In this document: positions 11,050-22,756 of the stretch, piece after piece | Layout: each line of letters starts with the position of its first letter | Position numbering within the stretch: position 1 is the stretch's first letter | NCBI GenBank assembly: GCA_014925825.1 | Contig: JACGCK010000097.1 | Span: 109,319-173,318, forward strand | Reading direction: 5' to 3' | Origin: Pholiota molesta | Lineage: Eukaryota; Basidiomycota; Agaricomycetes; Agaricales; Strophariaceae | Length of the DNA: 64,000 nt | Translations under genes and position numbers: made by a program | Notes under the pieces: model-generated | Told to the model about the DNA's origin: nothing | Database searches by the model: none | What the model saw: only the letters and a program-made list of their open reading frames with translations

Positions 11050-13775
11050 TTAGATATAACACTTGTATTGAGGGTCCGTTGCGCCTTTCCATCCCACTAT
11101 TTCGAAATTCAGTTGAGAATCAACAAGCACTCACAGAAAGAAAAAATAGAAGACTTACCACAGTGCCAACAGTCGAGAAGATGATCAGGATCGCTAGGAA
11201 TAGCCTCGTAAGCAGCAACAGATATAATACGGATGATGATACACACTATTTCTGCTTAATAGCTAACAGACGTGGATAATGTTTACCCCAGAAGGCATCT
11301 GAGACGAAGTGCATCAGTCGAACCCTAAAATAAATTTATGATATCATTTCTTACCTTGCCAATTAGGTTCACGGACATCGGATTCGTTCTAGACATCTAT
11401 GAGCCCATTACTGCAATCCCTGAAAAAGTAACACTTACAACATATGCACCAGAGTCTGGCGTGATCTCGCGCAAAAAGTTGACTGCCTTCGTCGATGCCT
11501 CGAATGCTTGCTCCCTATCTGCTAGCGTTGAGTCCCAGAACCAACCATTCACAAGCATGACCTAACAACGGCGTTCAGTATCTCAAATGACCCGCAGAGG
11601 AAATAAATATACTTGGTAGAGCACTTGTCTCCAGACAGGATTCACACTGGTGTCTGATCCATCTGTGCCGTTGAAGCCATAAGGGGTGGTGATGTGTAGT
11701 TGGTTGAAGGCAGAATTAGCAAACGCCGACATTAGAGCGTCAAGCAGTTCTGTTCGGCTTTCGACCGTTTCATGATTCTTGGCAGGAATCAATCGGGATG
11801 TAAGGACAATGGGCAAACCAACGGGCTACGAAAAGCGTGAAATTGATTAGAGCCATTCGATTTTTTAGCATAGAGACTTACGTCTTGAGAGCCGAGATTT
11901 CCATCTACCCAGCCTTGGAACCAAGTGTCGTACGTAGGAATATCGATAACTGTAGAGACTCCTCCTAAGCTTGTTGAGAGATCGACTAAAGCCTGCATGG
12001 ATTCTACAGCAGATTTCGCATCGACGCGTTTAGCTGGTGTTATCAGAACAAGGTTCCCTAGAGAGGGCTAGAATCATATGGGTTAGATACTGAGAGCGAT
12101 GTCAGATACATTCAACGGACCGTAAGATATCCTCCCCAACCATTCTCAGCGAAGCTGGTAACATTGTCCAAGAATATTCCCAAGATAGATCTCAGGTTTT
12201 CGTTATCCACCGGCCAGTTGATATTCGCCCTACAGACCCATTGTCAACCACTGTGTTCAGAGAATAAGATTAGACGACATACAATCTGTATGGTTCTTTG
12301 GGTGAGACCATCATCGTAGCTTCAAGAACAACACCAAAAGTGCCTCCACCTCCACCACGAAGGGCAAAGAATAGATCTTCATTCTGGCAAGCATTGACCG
12401 TACGGTAAACACCATCAGGCGTGACGATTTTATATTGCAGCTATGCGGCCTTTGGAATTAGTATGAGCGTCTTCAAAGTATTAAATTCAGAACGTACCGT
12501 CCTGTCGGCTCCCATGCCATAATTTGGACTCAAGGGCGAATGTCCCCCTCCCTGCATAACAATAAGAACCAGACTGTAGTTCAATTACACAAAATCTCAC
12601 CTGTGCCCATCCACCAGCGGCCCCAACAGATTGATCAGATCCTCCTACGAATTGCAGGTCGTGTTCAACTGTAAATTGTTGAATGTCGTGGAATTGTGTG
12701 CCCGCCTGAACCCAAAGCTCGTCAGTACCGTAATCTTCATATGCGAACATAGTTATACCCCAAAAGTCAAAGCTGGTTGACCCTCCACGTTGCAGCCTTC
12801 TGCGACGAAATTGGTCTCATGATCGATCTATAAGAAATCTATGATTAGGACGAAATGGAAGATTAGGGCTCAAGCATACATATTTTATATTGTGCATCTA
12901 ATAAGATTGTCAGACAAGATATTCATGGATGAGATATAAAGCTTACCCATAGCGATAGCGTGTCAGGACCTGAGCTGCGTCCTTTAAAGTCGTGCTATAG
13001 GAAGACAATATAAGCTCTGTGATTCTTCTTCAATGGCGCCATCACATACCCCAGTGTTTTTAATCGTGAGGGTGACGTTTTCCTTTTTACTGAATTCATA
13101 TGCTGCGAGAACGTCGTCCTTGTCCCTAACATCAATCTATTTCGCGTGCGTCAGCGAAGAATTGAACCCGGAGAATAAATCGCGGACGTAAAATGGAGCT
13201 ACGCTGCCTTGCTTGCATTCTTGGGAAGGCGCAAAGGCTGCGGGGTTCGACGGGTTTAGCCAGTCTAAATGGCAGTTATCTCCTGTGGCCATGCACATCT
13301 CAAATTGGGTCTAGGAAGAGACGTAAGGAGGTGAGCACAAGCATAACTGAACTCTAGGCGCGGTCTACTCACGCAGGCAAAACCTCCGAACTGATAAGAA
13401 CGCGGCACTGCGATAGATGCGAGGTCGGGTTCAGCCAATGCGGAACGAAGCAAGTGCTTGCTTACGATGGACATCGAAGTATTCCTTCTGCATGACTGAA
13501 CACGCCTCGTCGTCTACGGTCATTGATTCGCCATTGAAGGTCGAAAAGCATGCCTTCGCATACGGCACGCCTCGGTACAACCGTCCTGACACTGTCGCGT
13601 TCAGAGCATCCCAGTCTGGCGTCATTATTGAGGCCAGAGGACTGCATAGCGGAACCTGGTGGAAGTCAAGCGAGGATAGTGCGTTCAGGCTGTACCCAGA
13701 GGCCACGGGGAGAGCCATTGGGAAAGGACGTTCTTCGAAGTACCCACAGTAGAGTATACCAAATATATATCTCAA
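11050..13775 (-). CDS. secreted-type FAD-linked oxidoreductase (BBE family)
   Basis: I could assemble 18 exons in phase on the minus strand: 13775/13718-13466, 13407-13373, 13310-13188, 13136-13050, 12994-12947, 12897-12880, 12827-12759, 12705-12601, 12551-12498, 12440-12283, 12229-12121, 12067-11882, 11825-11613, 11561-11439, 11388-11355, 11298-11247, 11193-11159, 11096-11050. This gives 582 residues from the inner Met. The FAD domain shows [14 protein letters not shown], whose His should carry the covalent 8-alpha FAD link, and [16 protein letters not shown]. The end has the typical berberine-bridge motif [15 protein letters not shown]. The Cys that makes the second FAD bond in bicovalent members is absent ([12 protein letters not shown]). 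Such enzymes oxidise sugars or alkaloid-like substrates. The N-terminus is uncertain: no clear signal peptide is seen, so a 5' exon may be missing. Confidence 0.88.
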
Positions 13776-16036
13776 GACATCCCAGAGTTCGTGGAATTGT
13801 ATCGTGGTTGAAGGCCTCAGGTAGCCATACGATCAGTTCTTTTGGCGGCGCGTTCTCAATCTCATGATGATTAAATTGGCAGATGGGGATGATTACTCCA
13901 TTAACCACAACAGCTGGCACGAAGAGCCGTACAGTATGCGATGGTTCATTTCGTGCTAGCTTAACAGCACATTCGCCAGCTACAAAGTCGAGAAGTGAAA
14001 GGCATTGAAGATAGCTTTACAACAGGATAGAGCCATTGAATACCCACAGCATAGTACCTGAGAACAGATCTAGAACCTCATTCATGGCTAAGGGAGCAGC
14101 GGGGATTCGAAGCATCGTTGTGGAAGGAAGTCATGTCCAAGTCATGTCATAAGGGATCGCCTTTTCCAGACGATGCCAACACTTCCCAGGGTAAAAGGCG
14201 CGAATCGCCGCACATCAGACCCATGTCACGTACCTTGGGCCATGGTAGATGAGATATAATCATGGGTCAAGACATGACTTGGGAAGAGACGCCTAAGTAT
14301 TGTCGCGGTCGACGGATGAAACTACGATGGTGAGAAATGTAGATAGGCAAAAAGAAAGACAGGACGTACAGGATACACGTTGGAATGGGTTCTTTTTAGT
14401 TTTGCATTCCAATGGAAAGACAATCTTTACCCGAAGTCAAATATTTACTCGGAAATCGGATCGTGCTGAAAACGGTCTCATATCATTTTGTAGCTTCCTT
14501 CTGGCAGAAACTTGTTGTTAAGCATGCAGCGACAGTGATGTAACTGATTTCTGCGGACTCTAACGTAACGGAGAAGGGTGCATCTGTATACCACATATAT
14601 ATCAAAAAGAAAAGAAAAACAGGAGACAAATCGAGGAGATTGACTTACCCGCGTCAGGCAAGAGGAAAAAAAACGCAGCGGCGCGCCTCAAGTTGCTCAG
14701 GCGGAGCAGCCTCACCCCGGAACAGAGGCTACGTTGTTGAACATTGAATATTCACGGGCGCGAAGCTATCCACTTTGATTGTTCGTAGTTGGTCCTTTGC
14801 GTGTACAGGCACTTATCCTAGGTTCTTGGAGTAATATTGAAGGGCCAAATGCCAAAGGGAGAGGTCCAGCAGAGTCAGAGCAGGTCGGTTGGACGGGCAT
14901 GAGGGCTAGAGTGCTAGGGATTCACAGGTCCAAACTAGCGATGTATGAAGGTCGTTGTACTGTTCGGGTTGTCTTGTTGTATCGTAGAACACGAAGAATA
15001 AGTAGGAGAAGAAAGATATTGGAAAGTTGACATTCCGAGCAATGTCGGACTTGTGTCGGACTTGAAATGTCGGTTACATAAACACTGCCATCAATCAATC
15101 AAACCTCAAGCGCTAAAGTACGGGCGCTTATTTCATTTTGGCTGCCTTAGTATCGTGCGTCATTAATCCTATTTAACAAACCTTGTATAATATTTATACA
15201 GACTTCTATTGGCAGGGACTATCAGCGCATTTTTGGATTCTCATATCCTGATCAGGAATTTATTACCAAAAGAAGACATTCAAAACGCCTCTTCATCCAG
15301 GCAAGGTGAACGGATGCAAATTAGTACGTACATATATACTGGGTCGCGTTTAGGACTTCGAGCATAGATTTATTGATGAGGCCCTGCTTCGTCCGTTACT
15401 CCGCAACCACATTGATGCCTATCGATGCCGTTGTAAGGACAACATTGATTTGAGCTTGAATATTGTTGATATCAAAACGGTGCGTCATGCAAGAAATAGA
15501 AATTTATCGCAGAGCCCTACATTATCGACCGCCCAGAAGATGGTTTTATGATCCATGACTGCGGACTCGGGAAGATACGTGCATATTGGTTATCGACAGT
15601 CGCCATACCACGGACTATCTACCATCAAGTGAGTCTGAGACAAAAGATAAAAATTACGTTGCTACAAATCTGGAAGCCGGGATACTATGGTGTGGTTTGT
15701 CCAGGGCTTGTCTATTCAAAGTAGCGAGCATTAGTTGGGGGACCAGCAGAAACTGGCGTTGTCGGCTAAGACAAAGGAGGAAGCTGACTCAGCTTATTCT
15801 TCTCACGGAGTCATGTTTATCAATGTCGTTGAGCCTGTGACACCTCCTCCTGAACCTCCCGTCACTGTTCGTCACGATATTGTCACTGTCCACCCTCGCA
15901 AAGCGTTCGCGCAGGTCACACAGCATCACGCCCAGTCGCGCACAGAATCCTGTGAAGACTGCCAGCGTCGAGAGAGATATCCAGGACAAATAGAATCCAG
16001 GGAGAAGTTTTCCCTTTGCCACCGACGAAAGCCTTC
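13776..16036. other. long intergenic stretch, no gene supported
   Basis: About 2.2 kb. Open frames are short, lack recognisable domains and are not joined by good splice sites. It may include a missing first exon of the oxidoreductase near 13.8-14.1 kb and the long 5' leader of the Gln-rich gene near 15.7-16.0 kb. No repeat shared with other parts of the window was noticed. Confidence 0.4.
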
Positions 16037-17190
16037 ATGGACGGCAGCATGCACGGCGAGTCACCGAGCATCTCTCGCAGACGCCCAAGAGAGAGCGAGA
16101 CCGAAAGCCAGAAGATCAAGCGAGAGAAGGCCGCAGAGAGGCAGCGCAGAAAGCGAGAGAGGGATCGTCGCAATGCTGGTATGGGCATCACTGCCTTTTC
16201 TTCAGGCGAGGAAAACCAACTCCATGCAGTAGCTCTTCAGCAACAGCAGCAGCAGCAGGCCGCAGCAGCCGCCCAGCAGCAGATGCAGCAACCGCCACCG
16301 ACGCCGCAGCAGCAGCAATCTCAGACTGAATATGCCGGGCAGGACCTGACTCCAGAAGAGATCCAACGACGAGATCGGGTCCGTGCGGCAGCCCGTGAAA
16401 GACAGCGAAAACACCGGCTGCTAGTCAAACAACGACGCATGCGTGACCTCGGCCTCGATATGGGTAACGAAATTATACCAGGCATGGAAGAAGTCCACTA
16501 CCGTGCCGCTGCAGATGGTCAGTATCATCCAGTAATGCCTCCTGAATTACAACAGATCCCACCGCCGCATCCGCCGATGCCACACCATGAACCACCCTTT
16601 CCTCAAGGAGCACCTTTGGGCGGACAAACTTTTGCATCAACCCTCCTCCTCTCCTTCTCATGTGCCCCTCTGCTGAAACAACACTTGCTGAGGACACTGA
16701 GTATGTCAAATGAAGAACTCGCATCGTTAGAACCCATAATTGCTGAGGCATGGGACCGCTGGGATCACCAGGTGCGTGTATTCGGATAATTTTTCACAAA
16801 AGGAAACTCAAATTTTCTTCCTTCCAAAAGCGCCGCATGCATTATGCCGAGCAGGTGGCAAAGAACGGAGGTCAACCTCCAGGCATGCCACCCCCGTACG
16901 GTGTCGACATGTCCCAGCACGACCCGCAAGCTCAGCCTCCTCATCCTTTCCCCCATCCCAATGGCCCCGGGCCGACAGACCCCAGCCAGGCCGCTGTCAA
17001 TGACTTTCGTGCCCGCTTCCATCGATCCATCATAGCCCCCACACCTTTCAGAACCAGCTTCGGCGAAAGTCAGACAGCATCCACGACAACGCCGTCCAGT
17101 GGATCAGGCTCAGCCCCAGCCGACTCAATCGACCCACATCTCGGCAGCAATGGAAACGGCGCAACGACGACTGCTCCCAAAAGTGAATAG
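16037..17190 (+). CDS. Gln-rich protein with two basic regions, putative transcription factor
   Basis: Exons 16037-16771 and 16831-17190 join in phase to 364 residues. Two similar basic segments lie at residues about 22-50 (KIKREKAAERQRRKRERDRR) and 108-138 (RRDRVRAAARERQRKHRLL). They resemble the DNA-contact part of bZIP proteins, but no clean leucine zipper follows. A Gln/Ala tract (QQQQQQQAAAAAQQQ) separates them. Near the intron is a conserved-looking helix (SNEELASLEPIIAEAWDRWD). The C-terminus is Pro/Ser/Thr-rich. The window shows an open frame starting a little upstream only through a TTG; the ATG at 16037 is the natural start. DNA or RNA binding in the nucleus is an inference from composition. 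Confidence 0.72.
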
Positions 17191-18177
17191 CGACGTTCCC
17201 TTACATGATGGCCAAGCTGCAACTCAATCGTTCCAGCAGGTTGAAAGGCGAATCGAATCATATCCATACCTCGCAGGTTAATTGACTATATTACTCCCTA
17301 CGGATGGGCGATCAGCAATAGATAGTCGATTCTTAGGGTCTCAACGAAGCTATTCGACCTATAATCTTTTCTTACCTCAGCTCCGGATAATTTCTGGTAT
17401 CTCGATTTTGTCCTGTCTTTGTCTTGCCACCATCCATCATCCCACTTGCTCTCTAGTCGCAGTAAGCGGGGCTTAATTCACTCCCGATAGTTTCTGTTAT
17501 TCTGTCTGCCCTTGATTTATTTCTTACACGGTCTCATTTGTATTCATTGTTTCCATATCATTATCGCCATCGTAGTGTACGTGCTAAATCATCGTCATAA
17601 TCCAATCCTCTTATGCTCTGTTTAAAGTAGTGAAGTTCAGGCAGATACTCAAGCTCAAGGCTCGTCTACATCTTTGTGAGCAATATCAGACAGAATAAAA
17701 TTTCCCTCACCTATGATAACGTTTCACGGGATTCAAGAACGATGACTCCGAAGTGAAAACTACCCATAGGAATGTCGTAGAAATGTCGTAAAAGGTGTTT
17801 GGACTGGGACGTTTTGTGACTTCGTCGCAATGTTCGTCGCCAGTCCTGCGCTGACAGTCCTAAACACAATTCACAGTCGGATCCAAACACAACCTCAACC
17901 GCGATTGCAAGGCAGCTTAAGGGCAAAATACCGGATGAGACATAGAGTACACACCAATAATGAAAACTCCTTCGTCAGGCGTTCGTAACGCACAACGATG
18001 ACTGGTACGATCATTTTCTATGTCTTCATCGACGACGTGTCCCGCAACATCGAGATGCGATGCCAACTAGGGTACAAGAGCTAAAACAAATCTCTTTTCC
18101 ACAGAATTCCTATAAGTAAGGTGATGCCTTGTCTGCCCTCGCTCATTGCTCCTTAGGTCTTGTTGATTTAGAGCGAC
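17191..18177. other. intergenic, no gene seen
   Basis: Almost 1 kb between two plus-strand genes. Pyrimidine-rich stretches dominate 17340-17560, probably 3' untranslated sequence. No repeat or RNA gene recognised. Confidence 0.45.
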
Positions 18178-19889
18178 ATGAACAGATCGATAATAGTCGA
18201 CAATAATGCTGCCTCTATTGTCTACAGTGGACCTTGGCTTACCAGCGAACGCGGTCTGCTACTATCCCCGGGAACGTTGGGGACTCCATCCTATTCTAAC
18301 ACCGTACACATGATTACCACAACAGGGAGCTTCAAGTATCCGTTCAGAGGTAAAAAAAAAGTGCATTTCACATCTGTATGATGCTCATTCATAAAAAAAA
18401 AATTAATAGGTTCTAAAATCATGGTCGTTGGGTATATGCCTAATTTAAATACAAAAATCCCGGAGCCCTGGAATTGTGCTATCGACGGAAATACGATCTC
18501 CAATACTCCAGTCGGAACAGTAGAACCGACTCCTCTACTCGATCCAAACGCCTTCTCCTTGTGTAGTTGGCGTTCATCCACAGATTCGGATTCGGACTCG
18601 CATAACTTGACAGTCACCATCACAAATGCTGATCAAGATCGTCCGTTTTATTTTGACTATATCGAATACTCCCCACTGAGAGCGCAGCATTTGATAATGC
18701 TACTGTCCTTATTAACCCAACGACACGGACATCAAATACAGCGACGGACAATGGACTTAGTTCCTCTCGGAATGGCGACCTCAGGACCAATTTCACAATT
18801 CACTTTCACGTTTAAAGGTACGTTCTCTTAAATGATTGAATTTCACTTCTTTCAACAAACTTTCATTATTGGAATGTGTAGGTGTCTCGCTTGCTTTGTA
18901 TGGCTACCGCGGAAGCGCTATGGCGAACGCTACAATTGACGGTGCAGCATATTTCGTTGACAACGATAACCCAGTCTCGTTTGACCTGAGCCCAAGCGAT
19001 GCGAACTGCCCCGTAATTTTATTCGAAACACCACAACTTCCCTATGGAAATCATAGACTCATGGTGGTGTATCATACAAATGTAACTGCAAATCCTCCGT
19101 TCATTTTGAATTCATTAATCGTTCGAAACGTTACGGCGCCTCTGGACTGTCGAACGCAACTTATCCCAACCAACAATTCCAACTGTAACAGCTACGCCGA
19201 CACTTAATTCCTCCCCGGAATTAACCGCCACGAGCGGCCCCAGTAGGCAAAAACTCACTCCAGTGGCCGGAGGCGTCATTGCAGGTCTCGTCATTCTCCT
19301 TGCCCTAGTGCTCCTAGCCTCTTTTATTCTTTTGCGCCGACGCCGACGAAAAAACGACAAGGCCAACGCCCCAGTGTTATTGCACAACTTATTCAGGAAG
19401 AGTAAAATAGCTCCCCACCCGAACGGACAGCGTCACTGTACAGGCCGCCACCCCGCCGTCCACTCTTGCGTCCTCTTCCCCGTGCCTCTCGTACACATCG
19501 CGCTCGGAGTATCCCAAGAACCGCACGCCTCCGTCAACGGGTACTGGGATGCGATCTCACTCGGCCGGCGTACGCACGGCAACTCCATGGCCCCCTCACC
19601 TTGGGACGACGGGCTCGCGGAGAACGGGCTCCTTCAGCGGCCGGAGAACCTCGGATCCCCGGGGGGCTCTGACGCCCAGGCCGGGCGCATGTCCTCCAAC
19701 CCGGCGGTCGCCCTGGAGGCGCATAAACGTGCGCTCCGCCAGCTGCTCGGAATTGGACCAGGTGTTGGCTCGCCTGATGGACTGCGGCCGGTTGTGGACG
19801 GTGCTATTCGCGAAGATGAAGATGCTGGGCGAAGCCGGTGGTCTGAGAGTACCATCAAACCTAGTGTGCTCGAGAGGGCGCCTAAATAG
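18178..19889 (+). CDS. single-pass membrane protein with extracellular beta domains; frame disturbed
   Basis: Exons 18178-18349, 18410-18817, 18882-19148 and 19192-19889 give 514 residues as read. The first half looks like paired jelly-roll-like domains common in mushroom membrane proteins (IVYSGPW, TFTFKGVSLALYGY, with N-glycosylation sites). Then come a Ser/Thr-rich linker, a membrane helix (GGVIAGLVILLALVLLASFI) and a basic stop-transfer RRRRRKN, followed by a cytoplasmic tail. No signal peptide is evident. Within 18670-18757 the native-looking sequence shifts frame three times: ESAAFDNATVLIN is in one frame and NDTDIKYSDGQWT in another, before VPLGMATSGPISQ returns to the first. The last intron (43 bases) is short. 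Function unknown. Confidence 0.7.
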
Positions 19890-21180
19890 AGGTTAGATGT
19901 ATCATCTCAATAGTTTTACATAACTTGTAGCCTATTCCCTTGTAATTTTAAGTATTCGAGTTTATATTTATTCACAATCGAACTGAGCACGACTTGCAAG
20001 CGTTCAAGTTGACCTTAAAATTCCTTCAGCCGTGCCAAGTTATTAATATTAATAGCACCCAGTGGCACGGTTGATCCAAAAATAGAACCTCGCAAGACGA
20101 AGCCACAACAAAATAACCAAGCTGGGGCTCAATCCTAGTCCATAGTATTCCGATGACATTAACGTAAATAAATCGCAATCAAATACAGTATGTAGCGTAT
20201 GTATGTATATCCAGCCAAGGCCCAATGCATGACAATAGAAGGGAAATATGTATGGAAAAATAGAATGAAGAAAGGAAGGTCCTGGGTCGTGTTGTATGTA
20301 GAGCTCACAATGTCTCCTGATGCCTCACAATCTGAAGCGGGGCTAATATCCACACTCATATGTCATCCATAGATCCGGCCAAAAGAAAAGGTATAGGTCA
20401 CTGAAATATGAAGACGAACAAAAAGAGTCTCCAATCCAGAAAGCAGAATGGAAGAGAAAGAATATGTAGGCCAACGCCAGGCCCAAGAAGATAGAGAAAA
20501 ATATCATGGTAATGCTTCCTCTTGTTGTTCTGCTCAACTGGCTGGTCCAATGTCGCGGTCGTCTCAAGACAGGTCGGTCATCGAATCCGTCGCGGCGCGG
20601 AAGGAAATAGGATCGACGGTGGCGGAAAGATAAAAGAGCCAAAACGAAGGTGGCTGGGAATGCGGAATAAAGAATAAAAGCCACCAACGCGCAGTCAAAG
20701 AATCAACAATTAAGCCAAGACCCGGTGGAACATAGGAAGGCAACCACCAGCAAGACGCCGGGAGCCGCAGAGGGCAGGGCAGGCCTTCAACGCGCAGAAA
20801 ATAGGATGGATTATAGGTATAGAAATAACACCAAGGCGGACTCAGTGGACCCATGAGGACATTAGACATCTTCGGAAAGGCATGTATTAGAGGGCGTCGA
20901 GGTGGGGGTAGTCGTCAGCGGTTCATGTGGGTATCGGGATCGGAACGTGGTATTTTTGGGGGGTGCGGCCGCCTGTGGAAGGATGGGTGGGTGGGCGAAG
21001 GCGCTACCGCGCTGGGGTCGCGGATTAGGTGTCACCACGGGCGGCGTCGTTATCGAGTAGGAAGGGGGTGTCCGTTTTGTCGCCGTCGTCCAGGCTTCGG
21101 CTCGTCGAGCGCCCAATGTGACGGTTTGTGACCTGCTATATTTCCAGAAGAGGCTGGCGCCGGAATAGCCGGCGAGGGCA
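19890..21180. other. intergenic, no gene supported
   Basis: About 1.3 kb between convergent genes. Minus-strand open frames at 20343-20869 encode hydrophobic stretches, but they have no recognisable domain and lie where the 3' end of the neighbouring minus-strand gene would be. I treat them as non-coding. Confidence 0.4.
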
Positions 21181-22756
21181 TTATGCCTGCGCGCCCCCGA
21201 CCTGCGCCTTGCCCCGCCGGATGAGCGAGCTGCGCATGGAGGACTTCACGAGGCGCGCGGCGCCGTCCTTCTTGCCTGCGCCACCACCACTATCCTTCTT
21301 GCCGTGCGCCTTCGCAGCGGTGGCCGTGGCCGTCGCCGTCACCTCTATAGTGGTCGTTGTCGTGGTCGTCGGCGATGCGCTCGCCGTGCCGGATGCGGTG
21401 GCGACGGAGACGACGGACGCGACGACGCGCCCGCCGACGATCGTCTGCGTCTGCCCTGCGTTGAGGGGGATGCCGTCGCCGATTTCCTCCTCCCACACGC
21501 CGCCCTGCTCCTCCTCATCCTCTCCGTCCTGCTGTTCTCGCGTGTCCCGATCGCGTTTGTCCTGCGTCTCTTCTTGTATCCGCTCGTCCTCTTCCCGCGT
21601 GCGCGCGTCCTCTTCTCTATCCACATGCTCTCCCTCCGCCTCCGTCTCTAGCTTAGCCCTCCGCTGCGGCACTATTGTACCCGCATCGTCGCCTGGCGGC
21701 AACTGCGGCAGTGGCGCCCCGGGGGTGATGTTCGTCGTGATGTTGGCGAGGATCGGGCGGAGTGGCATGGGTGGTACCGGAGGCGGTGTTGATGACGAGG
21801 ACGCCGCCGCCGCCGCCGCCGAGGCATCAGTATGCCGGCCCAAATCCGACTTGCGCCTCCGCACAACGCCGCCGCCGCCCGCGCGCGCGCCGTCCTTCTG
21901 CAGGCTGGGATCCGCATCGTCCCTGCTCGCCACGCGCCGGCGCCAGAAGCGGCCCACGCCCTTGACCGCCTTGCCCAGCGCCAGCAGCGGGTCCTCGTCG
22001 TCCTCACCATGCGCCGCGCGCGCGCCCCCGTCCGCTCCCCGCCGCGCTCGCGCTCCGGCCCCCTCTCCCTCTCCCGCTCCGCCGCCTTTTCCCTTGCGCG
22101 CGCCTCCCTTGCCGCCTCCTCCTCGATCACCTCCGCCTCCGTCTCGCGCGCGGCGAGCGCGTGCGCGGAGCCCTGGAGTTGCGCGTACCGCGCGGCCGCG
22201 GCCTCCTGCTGCAGCCGCAGCGCCTCGAGCTGCGCGGGCGGGAGGACGAGCTCCGGCGGGAGCGGCGCGTGCGGCGGGGGCACGCCGCCCTCCGCGAGCG
22301 CGGCGCGCCGGCGCTGCTGCTGCCCGCGCACGAGCTGCCCGCGCGCGGCCATGCCGAGCGGGGCGGCGGAGCGCCGCTTGCGCGGGGCGAGCTGCGGGAG
22401 GGGCGCGAACTTGACGCTGGGGCCCGGGATGGGCGGCGGGGGCAGCGAGGAGGCGGAGGAGGAGAGGGAGGGGGACGCGGAGAGGGAGGTGTGCGGGCTG
22501 GCGGAGGAGGCGGCGGTGTCCGTGGTCGTTGAGCCGGAGCCGGCGTCGGGTGCGAGGGGAACGGGCGAGGGCGGCTCGGAGGGCACGACGGCGGGGGAGG
22601 AAGGCTGCGCCGCGCTGGGTATGTCGAGCTTCAGGGAGGGGCGGCGCTGGCGTCGTCGCTGTCCGGGGCGATGTGCGGCTCGGTCGGTGGTGAATCCACA
22701 GTGGGGGCAGCTGTGGAAGCGGGTGTGGGTGTCGTTGTGTGGGTGTCGATGGCCAT
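21181..22756 (-). CDS. low-complexity basic/acidic protein of unknown function
   Basis: The start MAIDTHTTTPTPAS at 22756 and the end KAQVGGAQA at 21181 belong to one protein in three frame segments. It contains a Thr/Pro/Ser-rich N-terminus, then KLDIPSAAQP, a stretch VKFAPLPQLAPRKRRSAAPL that looks conserved, Ala/Glu/Arg helices, PLLALGKAVKGVGRFWRRR, and a Glu/Asp-rich C-terminal part. Frame changes are needed near 22640 (a GGGAGGGG run) and near 22005-22060. An intron 21898-22007 could replace the second, but would remove the native-looking PLLALGKAVKGVG segment. The region is extremely GC-rich. I do not recognise the family. Confidence 0.55.

Noticed and set aside
12487..12750. Open frame starting [15 protein letters not shown] as a start of the FAD oxidoreductase
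   Set aside because: The first part is translated intron. Splicing out 12706-12758 rebuilds [17 protein letters not shown] in phase with the upstream exons.
13776..16036. Short open frames at 14300-14521, 14779-15030 and 15586-15840
   Set aside because: No domain, no splice partners, and composition like non-coding DNA.
16016..16036. Upstream TTG start for the Gln-rich protein
   Set aside because: An ATG follows seven codons later, and eukaryotic nuclear genes rarely start at TTG.
20343..20869. Hydrophobic minus-strand open frames as a membrane protein
   Set aside because: Two short overlapping frames without a plausible start, junction or family pattern; likely 3' flanking sequence.
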